Below the pieces are notes generated by a model that was not told the origin of the DNA, did not search any database, and worked only from the letters and a program-made list of their open reading frames with translations. A DNA stretch of 24,936 bases from Caryophanales bacterium UBA4694 (GTDB taxonomy: Bacteria; Bacillota_I; Bacilli_A; RFN20; CAG-288): positions 7,022 through 31,957 of the forward strand of contig DHKM01000011.1 of the NCBI GenBank assembly GCA_002404835.1. Direction: 5' to 3'. Below are positions 1-8,746 of the stretch, in pieces. A program made the translations under genes and the position numbers. How positions within the stretch are numbered: the stretch's first letter is position 1; each line of letters starts with the position of its first letter.

Positions 1-60
<60 letters not shown>

Positions 61-71
61 CTCTGTAGAAC

Positions 72-94
72 ACGTGCAATTTGCACGTTTTTTT
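72..94 (+). terminator. Rho-independent terminator after tRNA-Arg
   Basis: A 7-bp stem (72-78 with 82-88) has a three-base loop and is followed by a run of T. It lies 11 bases past the tRNA CCA end and presumably ends the tRNA transcript. Confidence 0.75.
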
Positions 95-107
95 GTTTTC
101 AAAAATA

Positions 108-146
108 AAAAAACCTTGTAACCATGAAAATGTTGCAAGGTTTTTT
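108..146. terminator. Bidirectional terminator between tRNA-Arg and the GGDEF/EAL gene
   Basis: The arms CCTTG (114-118) and CAAGG (136-140) are extended inward by further pairs. The hairpin is flanked by six A on the left (108-113) and six T on the right (141-146). Read on the minus strand, the left A-run becomes the U-tract that would end the 8616-to-174 operon, whose last stop codon is about 30 bases away. Confidence 0.75.
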
Positions 147-173
147 CATAAGCACAAAACAAAGTATGATGGC

Positions 174-3100
174 TTAATTTTCTTTTTCGGAACCAGCATC
201 TTCTTGATCAAGAAGTTTCTGGAAAGAAGCAAGAGGCTGTGGTTTACAATAATAATATCCTTGAATCAGATCACAACCGATATCTTTCAGATAGTCTGAT
301 TCCACTTTGGTCTCAACACCCTCACAAACGACTGTCTTGTCCAATGATTTGTTGAGCATGACAATCATCTTGAGAATATTCTTGGAATAGGAATCAAATC
401 CGTTTTTACCTGATAACAGTTTTTTGTCGATTTTAAGGATATCGAAATCAATATGATTGATCATAGAGAAATTGGAGAATCCGCTGCCGAAATCATCGAT
501 GGAAACCGTACTTCCAAGAGCATGGATACGGCGGATGGTATCTTCCAAATTGATCTGGGAATTTAGAATAACGGATTCCGTGATTTCGAATTCCAGATAT
601 CTACCATCAATATTGTATTTTTTGATCAAAGCTTCATATTCATCGAAGAAAGACGGAAGATCAAAATGCCTTCTACTCAAATTGATACTAATCGGAATGA
701 CGCGTTTGTTTTCCTTTAAACGGCTCGAAATGTCTTTAAGAACCTGCTCGAATACATAAAGATCCAATTTAACAATGAACCCGTTCTTTTCGAAGACATC
801 GACAAAGGTCTGAGTATTGATGAAACCCTTGTTCTCATCCTTCCATCTGACAAGGGCTTCTACAGATGTGAAACGACCCTGTTTTAGATTATATTTTCCC
901 TGATAATAGACTTGGAAAGCATGATTTCTCATTGCAGCTTCCTGAGACTGCTCGATATAGATTTCAAGTTCAGCACGTTCCATCATTTTCTGATCGAAGA
1001 ATTTGAAACCATTGATATTATCGAACGTGTAAAGGCTGTTCGTTGCCGAACGGGCTCGATCGATGGCCAGCCAAATCGGTTCTTTCGGATTCTCAATTTT
1101 ATAGAAACCGACATTCATATGTATTTTTTCAATGGTCTGAAGGATTTTGCCTTCTGAAATAGGAGCAAGAATCTTTTCCATTCTCTTTTGACAGGCTTTT
1201 GAACTATCGCAATTGAGCAGCATGATGAAACGATCCGAATATTCTCTCGAAACAATCTCATTCGGCTGTATTGAACGATTGAAGTACTCACCGATTTTTC
1301 CCAAGAGGGAATTGGCATATTCCGTTCCGTTTTGATTATTGATGAATTTGAATCGTTTGATATTTAGATATACGAGATAATAATGATCGCAATTTTTTTG
1401 TACTAACGTAGTCGCATCAATAAAGAACCTTTGTTCATTGATGGATTTCGTCAAAGGATCAATGTATTGAGAAATGAAATAATTCATTTTTGTCTTTTGA
1501 AGGAAAATGGTAATACAAAGGAAAATTATAAAAGCAAACGAACAGAAAATATTAAAATAAATAACACCGAATCTAGAGATATTTCCCAAATAGGATTCGG
1601 CTGTCTCAAATGGGATGATGGAAAGAAGGACCCAGTCAGAACGATCTGCTCCTTCCAAATTTTGATTATAAAAATAGTATCTTTTTCCATTGATATGAAA
1701 TAAAGAGATGTTCTTATCCTCTTCATCGAAGGAATGCCGCAAAGTATTTTCATAATCAATCAGATTGTCTTTATCCAATTGGTTGAATATATTATTCCCA
1801 CTGAAATAGGTAAAGGAATCCGAACCGTTGTCACAGATTTTCGTTCCTTTCTGAGTAACAACAGCAAAATAGGCAGATGAAAGGAAAGAATTCAGAAAAA
1901 GACTGGACGCAAATTCACTAATATCAAAGAAAGAAAGAAGTCCTTTGACCCGAGAAATTCCCTCTTCATATTCAAAGGGAACGCCAAAAACAATCATACT
2001 GTTATTCGAAGAGAAGGAAACAGAATCGATTCGATCTACATATTTTCTTCCTTCGGCAATGGCAAAATCTATCGGAAGTCCGACAAAATTGGTAATCTCC
2101 TCCTTAGAAATAAATACGCTACCATCATCCATAAGCAGTGCCGGATTTTTGATTGAGGTATTGTTTTTGATTCTGGATACAAGAGATTGAAGGCCATCAT
2201 AACTAGCCAGAACATTAGTTCGGAAGTTCTTCATCGCTTCAGCAGTTTTGGTCAGTTCTTCGAAAGCCTCATCCATTTTGCGCTTGGTCTGAGATTGGAC
2301 ATCATCCGCACGATCCTGTGAAATACTCTGAGCAATGGTTTCGGTTTGTTTATTGGATTCATAATTGAAATTGATTGAAACGGAGAAAACAATGAGAATG
2401 AAGACAGCAAGAATGGAAACAAGAATCGAGGAATTGCGATATTTTTTCTTTTTGATTTCCTCATTAAAAAGCAGATCCGTCCTTGTTTGATGATACAATT
2501 GAACCTTTCGGTTCATCTTGGAAGAGGATTGATTGCTGATAAAATGATTAGGATAAATGGTTGCAGAATTCTTTCCTTTTTTCTTACTATGATACAAAGC
2601 TTCATCAGCTTCCTTGATCAAGGAAGAAAGTTCTCTGTTGCCTTTGATAGGGCTTGTAATACCTAAAGAACAAGTAACACCACTTCGTGAAAGGAAGCTT
2701 TTCTCATAACGGAATTTAACTTCCAAAGCCCTCTTTACCAAAAACATAAGTTTTTCTTCTGAAACATCATGAAGATAAACCAAGAATTCATCTCCGCCAT
2801 AACGTCCAAAAGCGTAACCTTTAAAGATATCGTTCAACTTTTCAGCAATTGCTCTAAGGCAAGCATCTCCTACCATATGACCGAAGTTATCGTTGATTTG
2901 TTTGAAATTATCCAAATCAATCATAATCAAGTAGGAGTTCTTTCCATCATGATTGTTAAGCTCCTGAATCAAATAATGGAAAAGATAACTTCTGGAATTG
3001 ATTCCAGTCAAAAAATCCTTGTCTTCGTTGTCTTCACCGATTCGGAAAAGACTGACATCAACATCATCTTCTTCAACATTGGAGATTTCAAAGAAATATT

Positions 3101-3338
3101 TTTTTTCATCCATCGAAACAATACCAAGACGGGAACCGGTTCCGCTGGTGGCAAAAAAGGTCGACACTTTTCCGAAATCGAATTTGGATCTGTCAGAGAA
3201 AAGAAAATAATTATTAAGATATCGATTGAAAAAATCATCAAAAGTCAATGGTTCCTGAAATGCATCCCCATTGAATTTCGAAATCTTCTCGGTCTTTTTA
3301 TCGTATTGGAATTCGAATACAAAACTATTTGCGCTCAT
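174..3338 (-). CDS. Membrane c-di-GMP enzyme: PAS-like, GGDEF, TM, extracellular sensor, TM, degenerate GGDEF, EAL
   Basis: A 1054-residue putative bifunctional c-di-GMP synthase and phosphodiesterase. Residues about 1-100 are PAS-like. A GGDEF domain at about 107-265 has an intact GGDEF at 181-185 and the metal-binding DLDNFK near 141; no RxxD inhibitory site precedes it. TM1 is about 304-324, an extracellular dCache-like region about 325-589, and TM2 about 590-613. A second GGDEF domain (about 625-785) is degenerate: YSDRF replaces the signature near 700-704. The EAL domain (about 795-1045) keeps E827 of VEAL, the NLS, EITES and DDFG motifs, the Lys of ILKIDK, CEGVE and the final QGY, so it looks catalytic. 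Both enzymatic ends should be cytoplasmic. The start has SD AAGGA and overlaps the upstream stop by 4 bases (ATGA), indicating translational coupling. The domain reading is firm; the stimulus is unknown. Confidence 0.9.
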   Translation of the reverse strand: MSANSFVFEFQYDKKTEKISKFNGDAFQEPLTFDDFFNRYLNNYFLFSDRSKFDFGKVSTFFATSGTGSRLGIVSMDEKKYFFEISNVEEDDVDVSLFRIGEDNEDKDFLTGINSRSYLFHYLIQELNNHDGKNSYLIMIDLDNFKQINDNFGHMVGDACLRAIAEKLNDIFKGYAFGRYGGDEFLVYLHDVSEEKLMFLVKRALEVKFRYEKSFLSRSGVTCSLGITSPIKGNRELSSLIKEADEALYHSKKKGKNSATIYPNHFISNQSSSKMNRKVQLYHQTRTDLLFNEEIKKKKYRNSSILVSILAVFILIVFSVSINFNYESNKQTETIAQSISQDRADDVQSQTKRKMDEAFEELTKTAEAMKNFRTNVLASYDGLQSLVSRIKNNTSIKNPALLMDDGSVFISKEEITNFVGLPIDFAIAEGRKYVDRIDSVSFSSNNSMIVFGVPFEYEEGISRVKGLLSFFDISEFASSLFLNSFLSSAYFAVVTQKGTKICDNGSDSFTYFSGNNIFNQLDKDNLIDYENTLRHSFDEEDKNISLFHINGKRYYFYNQNLEGADRSDWVLLSIIPFETAESYLGNISRFGVIYFNIFCSFAFIIFLCITIFLQKTKMNYFISQYIDPLTKSINEQRFFIDATTLVQKNCDHYYLVYLNIKRFKFINNQNGTEYANSLLGKIGEYFNRSIQPNEIVSREYSDRFIMLLNCDSSKACQKRMEKILAPISEGKILQTIEKIHMNVGFYKIENPKEPIWLAIDRARSATNSLYTFDNINGFKFFDQKMMERAELEIYIEQSQEAAMRNHAFQVYYQGKYNLKQGRFTSVEALVRWKDENKGFINTQTFVDVFEKNGFIVKLDLYVFEQVLKDISSRLKENKRVIPISINLSRRHFDLPSFFDEYEALIKKYNIDGRYLEFEITESVILNSQINLEDTIRRIHALGSTVSIDDFGSGFSNFSMINHIDFDILKIDKKLLSGKNGFDSYSKNILKMIVMLNKSLDKTVVCEGVETKVESDYLKDIGCDLIQGYYYCKPQPLASFQKLLDQEDAGSEKEN

Positions 3339-6300
3339 TTCTTGTCCTTCAGTTCATTTAGACGGGTCATAAAATCGCTATACCGATAAATGCTAGCAAT
3401 ATCCTGAATTTTTCCAATACAATTATTTACTTCATCATAAAAGCCTTCATAATATTCAAAGGTATCTAAATCAAAATACCCGAACGCCTCTTTCTTCTGT
3501 TCATTGATATTATTATCGGAAATAGTCGGATATTTACGGAACATCTGGTCGGAAATATACGACACATAAAGAACAAGGTATTTATCCACATAGTCGTATG
3601 GTTCCTCTTCCGTTAATCCATCACCAAAGAACAAATCGAAATAGTTTCCGAAAGAAAGCAATTCTCCATTGAGTTCTTCAAAGTAAGATGAAAGATTATC
3701 CGAAGTAATCCTAAAGTTCTTGATTCTTGCCTTTAAATCCTGAACCTGAGTGTCTATACGATTAAGAATGTAATTTTCGAGACTGTCATATTTATCGATA
3801 GAATAGACCTTTTCCCTATTTTCCTCAGTGAGATTCGAAAGATAGGTATCTATGACGCAAAGGTTGTCATAATAAGCGGGAGAATAACGATTTTCGTAAT
3901 CATCAGGATCATTTCCAAAGTAATCCAAGAGACTGCCTATTTCGATATCTGCAAGAATCCGATAGATATTCTGCATGGTTGCATCTGTTCCGGAATAGGG
4001 ATAATAAGCAAAATAATATTGAAGTGTAGAATTGTAGAAATCAAGATATTCATCGAAATTATATGTCTTTTCAAAATCGAAAGCATCAATGTCGTTGGCA
4101 ATCTTCAGACTCTCATTAGAGAAGAAAGCGTCAATTCCCTGATAGAAGGTTTCGAATTCATCCGAATGGTAAATCATTTCCTTTCTGTGTTCAGTAGAAA
4201 ACCAACCATCGATGAAAGCAGGCAAGGAAAAATAATTATTATTTTCATTCGGTGTTACCAAAAGATACATATTATAGACATCTTCATGATTTCCATTCTT
4301 CCATTCAAGAACATCATGAATTTGGGAAGAAACATCCATTGCATTGATTTTCAGCACAATCTGGTTTGGAAGAGTCAATCCAAGAAGTCCATTATCATCT
4401 ACATCAGAAAGAATTCTCTTACATTCAGCATCATTATAATCATCGTCATCGGTAGAGAAAGAAACAATACGTTCGAAAAGAGCCTGTTTGCTTTCTTCTG
4501 TCAGGAAAATAAAACGTGTGGCGATTTCGGTATAAATATTGCTGACAACCGACTTGACTTCATCTGGGAAAAAGGAATAACGTTCCACAAGTTTTCGATA
4601 TAAGGCAATACTGTTTTGATTGATTGATTTAGTTTGAACGTATTTTCGGAAGAATTCAATTTCGATTTTCCGTTCAAAATAAGCAAAATATTCGATATTC
4701 TCGTTAGTATAGAGATGATTACGATAAATAATGGAAAGTCGTGAGAGAATCTTGTTCAAATCAGATTTGAACAAATCCAAATCCCCCAAAAAGAGAGGCT
4801 CAACACCTCTACGGTAACTGGAATAGGAAGTAAATTGGAAATCCGGATTTGATTCAATTAAAGAGATGGTATTTTCGACAATTCTATTCTGGCTAATGAT
4901 TCCGCCGGTCATATCTGCTTTTCCATCGAAATTGCCAGAAGAGAATTCATTTCTACAGTTATCATATTTAAAACAGACAACAAAACCATCATTAACGGCA
5001 TAGCCCGAAGAATAAAAGGAATTGCTGGAATAGGAAAACATTCTCTTTAGATTAATTTCCAGGGAATTCAGGTTTTTGCAAGAACAAAGCATCAAACCGT
5101 GTGCCTTAACAAGGCTCAACTTAGAATCTTCAGGAATCACAATGGATCTGACATTAATCAAAGAACAAAAAGCATAATCGCTAATTGTTTCAACACTTGT
5201 ATTCAGTTCAATATGGGGGTTCTCATAATATTGAGGTACGGCATAAAGAATGGACTTATCCTTCGAATATAAAATTCCATCCTCACATGAATATTTAGAA
5301 TTGGAAGAATTGATTTCAAATGAGTTTCCCTCATAATCCTTAAATGCCGTTAAACTGAAAGAATTAAGAGATTCCGGAAGGACAAAAGTAAAACTGCATC
5401 CACCGAATGCTTCATCACCAATATAAGAAAGACCTTCATTAAGATTCAATTTCTTCAAGGAAGTAGACATATTTCTAATCTTGAAGGCACCTTTTTCGAT
5501 TCTTTTTACCGTTTTGGGCAAATCAAACTCTGCTTTATTATTTCCATAACAATAACGAATCAGTTTTGTCATGTCCTTAGAATATAAATTTCCATCGACA
5601 GAAACAAAATAAGGGTTATTGCTATCGACAACGATTTCCTTCAGTGATTCCATCAAAAGGAATGTTCCTGATCCGATAATACGGGTGGAGGCAGGAAGAA
5701 CAAGTGATGTAATTTCATTGCACCCACTAAAAGCTTCATCACGAATTTCCTTAAGTCCTTCCGGAAGTTTGATATCATAAAGGTAAACGTCACCGGCAAA
5801 ACACTGTTCCCCAATAACCTGAAGTTTGCTTCCTTCTTCAAAAACGACCTTTTCCAAATATCCGGAAGAATAACTAAAAGCCCGATTACCGATTCTTTCG
5901 ACGTTCTTAGGAATCACTAGATCCTGACTTAGTTTAGATTCCGTAAAGGCTTCTTCACCAATATATTTCAACGTTTCAGGAAAACTTATTTTAGTAAGAT
6001 ACATAAGATGAGCAAAAGCCTTATCCCCAATAGTCGTAACTTGTGATCCTTCTTCAAAGGAAATTTCTTCAATGAAGCTTCCGATTCCAAACATTCCAGT
6101 AGAGGAATCCATGAATGATGGGGCAATTTCCGCAACAACATATCCTTCGACCGTCTTTGGAATCACCAAATTCGATAAAGAAAATAAAACGTCTGGATGA
6201 GAAATAATATATTCCTCATTCAAGCCAACCAAAGTGGCCGTTTGATCTTTTTTGTTGATAGTATAGTTGTATAAGTCAGATTTCTTGGTATCGTAACCAG

Positions 6301-6856
6301 CATACAAGGTAACATTATCCGAGTACATGAAAACATCAGGAACAAGATAAGTAGCTCTTTCCATCAAATTTTCATCAAAAAACCAGCCAGAAAAAACAAG
6401 TTCATTTCCATCCTCATCAAATTTCAAAGGAATATAATTGGAAATATCGACTTGATTGTTATAGAACGTCAAATGAACATCTTCCGTAGAACCATTGATT
6501 TCTCCACCCATTGGATTCAAAGTTAGATAGTGGTTAACAACTGTATAATCCCATTCCTTTACAAATCCATCGATTTTGAATTCAGCACGATGATTTCCGG
6601 TTTCTTCGGTATCAATTCCAGAAACCTCTACATCGTTGTCGAGAGCATTGAACTCTTTGGTTTCCTTATTGGAGTAAGTAACCTCAAGATTGACTTCAGA
6701 AAGATCAATGACTTCACCATATGAATATGTGTCTTTCATAGGAGAAGTGAAATTGATTTTATTAACCTTTATAGATGAATTATCTCCGCACGAAGAAAGT
6801 CCTGCAATGGAAGAAAGAAGAACCAACAACGAAAGAAATTTGCCGTTTTTTTTCAT
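3335..6856 (-). CDS. Very large surface lipoprotein with Ig-like, InlB-type and BspA-type LRR repeats
   Basis: A 1173-residue secreted lipoprotein. The signal peptide has a hydrophobic core at about 8-20 and lipobox LSSC, with lipidated Cys23. Residues about 30-107 resemble a bacterial Ig-like domain. Residues about 110-190 resemble an InlB/Listeria-Bacteroides repeat, including the FSGWFFDENL-type segment. Residues about 200-600 contain BspA/LRR_5 repeats, with recurring units of the form 'IGDEAF...L..I.LP..L..I'. Residues about 650-1173 are rich in Asp, Tyr, Phe and Glu, appear helical and match no family I recognise. BspA-type LRR proteins usually bind host or other surface ligands. The start is set by SD AGGAGG; that SD contains the TAA stop of the upstream gene, and the two genes are 2 bases apart. 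Coupling to the c-di-GMP enzyme suggests a sensory or adhesive partner, which is inference. Confidence 0.88.
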   Translation of the reverse strand: MKKNGKFLSLLVLLSSIAGLSSCGDNSSIKVNKINFTSPMKDTYSYGEVIDLSEVNLEVTYSNKETKEFNALDNDVEVSGIDTEETGNHRAEFKIDGFVKEWDYTVVNHYLTLNPMGGEINGSTEDVHLTFYNNQVDISNYIPLKFDEDGNELVFSGWFFDENLMERATYLVPDVFMYSDNVTLYAGYDTKKSDLYNYTINKKDQTATLVGLNEEYIISHPDVLFSLSNLVIPKTVEGYVVAEIAPSFMDSSTGMFGIGSFIEEISFEEGSQVTTIGDKAFAHLMYLTKISFPETLKYIGEEAFTESKLSQDLVIPKNVERIGNRAFSYSSGYLEKVVFEEGSKLQVIGEQCFAGDVYLYDIKLPEGLKEIRDEAFSGCNEITSLVLPASTRIIGSGTFLLMESLKEIVVDSNNPYFVSVDGNLYSKDMTKLIRYCYGNNKAEFDLPKTVKRIEKGAFKIRNMSTSLKKLNLNEGLSYIGDEAFGGCSFTFVLPESLNSFSLTAFKDYEGNSFEINSSNSKYSCEDGILYSKDKSILYAVPQYYENPHIELNTSVETISDYAFCSLINVRSIVIPEDSKLSLVKAHGLMLCSCKNLNSLEINLKRMFSYSSNSFYSSGYAVNDGFVVCFKYDNCRNEFSSGNFDGKADMTGGIISQNRIVENTISLIESNPDFQFTSYSSYRRGVEPLFLGDLDLFKSDLNKILSRLSIIYRNHLYTNENIEYFAYFERKIEIEFFRKYVQTKSINQNSIALYRKLVERYSFFPDEVKSVVSNIYTEIATRFIFLTEESKQALFERIVSFSTDDDDYNDAECKRILSDVDDNGLLGLTLPNQIVLKINAMDVSSQIHDVLEWKNGNHEDVYNMYLLVTPNENNNYFSLPAFIDGWFSTEHRKEMIYHSDEFETFYQGIDAFFSNESLKIANDIDAFDFEKTYNFDEYLDFYNSTLQYYFAYYPYSGTDATMQNIYRILADIEIGSLLDYFGNDPDDYENRYSPAYYDNLCVIDTYLSNLTEENREKVYSIDKYDSLENYILNRIDTQVQDLKARIKNFRITSDNLSSYFEELNGELLSFGNYFDLFFGDGLTEEEPYDYVDKYLVLYVSYISDQMFRKYPTISDNNINEQKKEAFGYFDLDTFEYYEGFYDEVNNCIGKIQDIASIYRYSDFMTRLNELKDKK

Positions 6857-6858
6857 AT

Positions 6859-8616
6859 TTACCTCCTCTTTGCTTCCTCGAGGCTAGAGAAAACAAAAGA
6901 AACTGCATGAATCGTATCACCACACCGAGTCGGATTAAAACCGACCTGTTTATCAAGACCATCCGGAACAATGACCATGTATTCTTTTCCATCAACAATC
7001 GAATTTTTGTTTTCAAGAATGAACTCACCTTTTGAATTCTTTGTCGCTCCACGATAGAAATAATCCGAATCATTACCCAAATAATCGACAATAATTTTGA
7101 GCTCTTTGCCGTTTATGTAATAAGGAACAAGATCTAGATTTTTATCAAAAACAATATCGAGGTCATTTTCATAAATGGTTTGTTCGAAAATGGGTTGTTG
7201 GATAAAATCATAAGGGAAACAAAGAAGATTCAAATTATATTTTTTCTTAAAGAAATCATAAAAATAAAGAAGAAGAGCATCCTTGAACTCCTTGCTGGAA
7301 GAATCATACCCTTCCAAGAACGAAAGTTTATACTCGTTGGCTTGATAGAGAAGATGATTCTTCATATTGAGATCCAATGACTGTACAAAAGCATAATCCT
7401 GGATTTTCTCATAAGAATAATCTTTCAATTGAGAAAGACTCCAAGAAAACGCACCTTTAAATTTATCGACCAGGAAGACATTCCCATAATTAACCCACTT
7501 ATTGAAACTAGCGTATTTATCATGAAAAACAAGGTTATTATCCTTAAGATAACTGATTTTATCCGGAATCGTATTTCCGTTTTCATCCTTTAGAAGATAA
7601 CTTTGACCTTCCTGACTAGAAAAATATTCCAAAAAAGCTTGGATTTTCATTCTGTTTTCTGTAGTAAAAGATTTTTTCAGAACAGAAACAAAAAAATCTG
7701 TCGTTGAAGGAAGATAGCGTCTATTTTCATTATTTCCCAAATAGGGAAAGAATTCATAATTGAAACTTGCACCTGCTTTGTTGTATTCATCAATGAAATT
7801 GAACGAAGAAGAAGAGCAGGAAAGAATTGCCGTCTTTCCTTCCATGAAATCTTGAATATTCTCTTCAGCGGATTTATCTCTATCAATATAATCATTGCGG
7901 AAAAGTTCCACATACAGCCTAGAGCAACTCAAAAAATCTTCCAAATAGGGTGAATCTTGTATATAAGTGAAATTATCACCTTTTAAATATTGATCGAGGA
8001 AAATGCACCCTTCTGTCTTAGAGAAAAAAGATCCGACCGTAGCCTGAAGGAAAGCATCCAAATATTTCATATCATTTGGAAGAACCGAACCTCCCGCCTG
8101 ATATTCTCCATTCTTAACGCCTGAGCAGAAATCCACTAAATCACCCAAAGTATTTGGGAGATTCAGATTTAGTTTATTGAAAATATCCATATTTGCACAA
8201 TAGTAATAAACATTTCCAGGAGAGGGAAGACAATAAATATTGTCATCAGTGGCCATCAAAAAGTTCTGTACATATCTACGGAATTCAAATAAATAATCTG
8301 ATGCGGTAAAGTCATAAAAATTATAGGCATTATTATTGACTTTAGTCAAATCAGTCAGAAGGACAATATCTCCATTTAAGTTATCATGTCGCAAAAAATA
8401 ATCAATAGAATCTTCATCTAGTACCTCGAACTCAACCTGAAGCTCAGGGTATTTTTTTGAAAAAGAATCAAAAAAACTTTTTGAAATATTATAATTTTCC
8501 TTATCCAAAACGATTTTCAATGTTTGATCCTGAACAACAGTAGAAGGAGCACAAGAAAAAAGGAGAAACACACAGCCGAAGAACGCTAATTGATTCTTGA
8601 AAAATCTTTTAAACAT
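6859..8616 (-). CDS. ABC-type extracellular solute-binding lipoprotein (family 1-like) with extra C-terminal domain
   Basis: A 585-residue lipoprotein with a charged MFKRFFKN start, a hydrophobic core and lipobox LFSC (Cys22). Residues about 30-430 have the layout of sugar-type periplasmic binding proteins: a first strand LKIVLDK, then FFDSFSKKYPELQVEFE, the GDIVLL strand, a lobe crossing near LPSPGNVYYYCANMD, and a late ENRMKIQAFLEYFSSQEGQSYL helix. The family is usually about 420-450 residues. The extra C-terminal 150 residues (NGKELKIIVDYL followed by VDGKEYMVIVPD) weakly resemble the C-terminal domain of 5'-nucleotidases. No permease or ATPase gene is nearby, so a sensing role is as plausible as transport. 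It is first in the operon, and its only evident promoter gives a leaderless transcript with no Shine-Dalgarno site. Confidence 0.82.
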   Translation of the reverse strand: MFKRFFKNQLAFFGCVFLLFSCAPSTVVQDQTLKIVLDKENYNISKSFFDSFSKKYPELQVEFEVLDEDSIDYFLRHDNLNGDIVLLTDLTKVNNNAYNFYDFTASDYLFEFRRYVQNFLMATDDNIYCLPSPGNVYYYCANMDIFNKLNLNLPNTLGDLVDFCSGVKNGEYQAGGSVLPNDMKYLDAFLQATVGSFFSKTEGCIFLDQYLKGDNFTYIQDSPYLEDFLSCSRLYVELFRNDYIDRDKSAEENIQDFMEGKTAILSCSSSSFNFIDEYNKAGASFNYEFFPYLGNNENRRYLPSTTDFFVSVLKKSFTTENRMKIQAFLEYFSSQEGQSYLLKDENGNTIPDKISYLKDNNLVFHDKYASFNKWVNYGNVFLVDKFKGAFSWSLSQLKDYSYEKIQDYAFVQSLDLNMKNHLLYQANEYKLSFLEGYDSSSKEFKDALLLYFYDFFKKKYNLNLLCFPYDFIQQPIFEQTIYENDLDIVFDKNLDLVPYYINGKELKIIVDYLGNDSDYFYRGATKNSKGEFILENKNSIVDGKEYMVIVPDGLDKQVGFNPTRCGDTIHAVSFVFSSLEEAKRR

Positions 8617-8622
8617 ATTTAA

Positions 8623-8652
8623 ATTATATCATGCTACTTTCTTATGTAATAA
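8623..8652 (-). promoter_or_regulatory. Extended -10 promoter of the lipoprotein/c-di-GMP operon, predicting a leaderless mRNA
   Basis: On the minus strand TGATATAAT gives a consensus -10 (8628-8623) with the extended TG motif. A weak -35, TTATTA, lies at 8652-8647. Only six bases separate the -10 from the ATG at 8616, so the usual start site seven bases past the -10 is the A of ATG itself. No Shine-Dalgarno sequence is present. Confidence 0.65.
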
Positions 8653-8746
8653 GAAAAAAAGTTTGCCAATAAAAAAACGTATTATTATTTCACGAGTGTA
8701 AAATATAGGTAGTCTTAGTTTTTCGATGTTTCTCTTAAAACGATAT

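Noticed and set aside
2769..3389. A 206-codon open frame on the plus strand opposite the GGDEF gene
   Set aside because: It is antisense to a clearly coding GGDEF region, has no SD and no recognisable protein features.
4019..4603. A 194-codon open frame on the plus strand opposite the LRR lipoprotein gene
   Set aside because: Its composition is that of a shadow frame of an AT-rich gene, with no SD or family match.
8653..8746. Terminator or small RNA between the GPx-like gene and the lipoprotein operon
   Set aside because: Only 3-bp stems near T-runs were found; nothing convincing.
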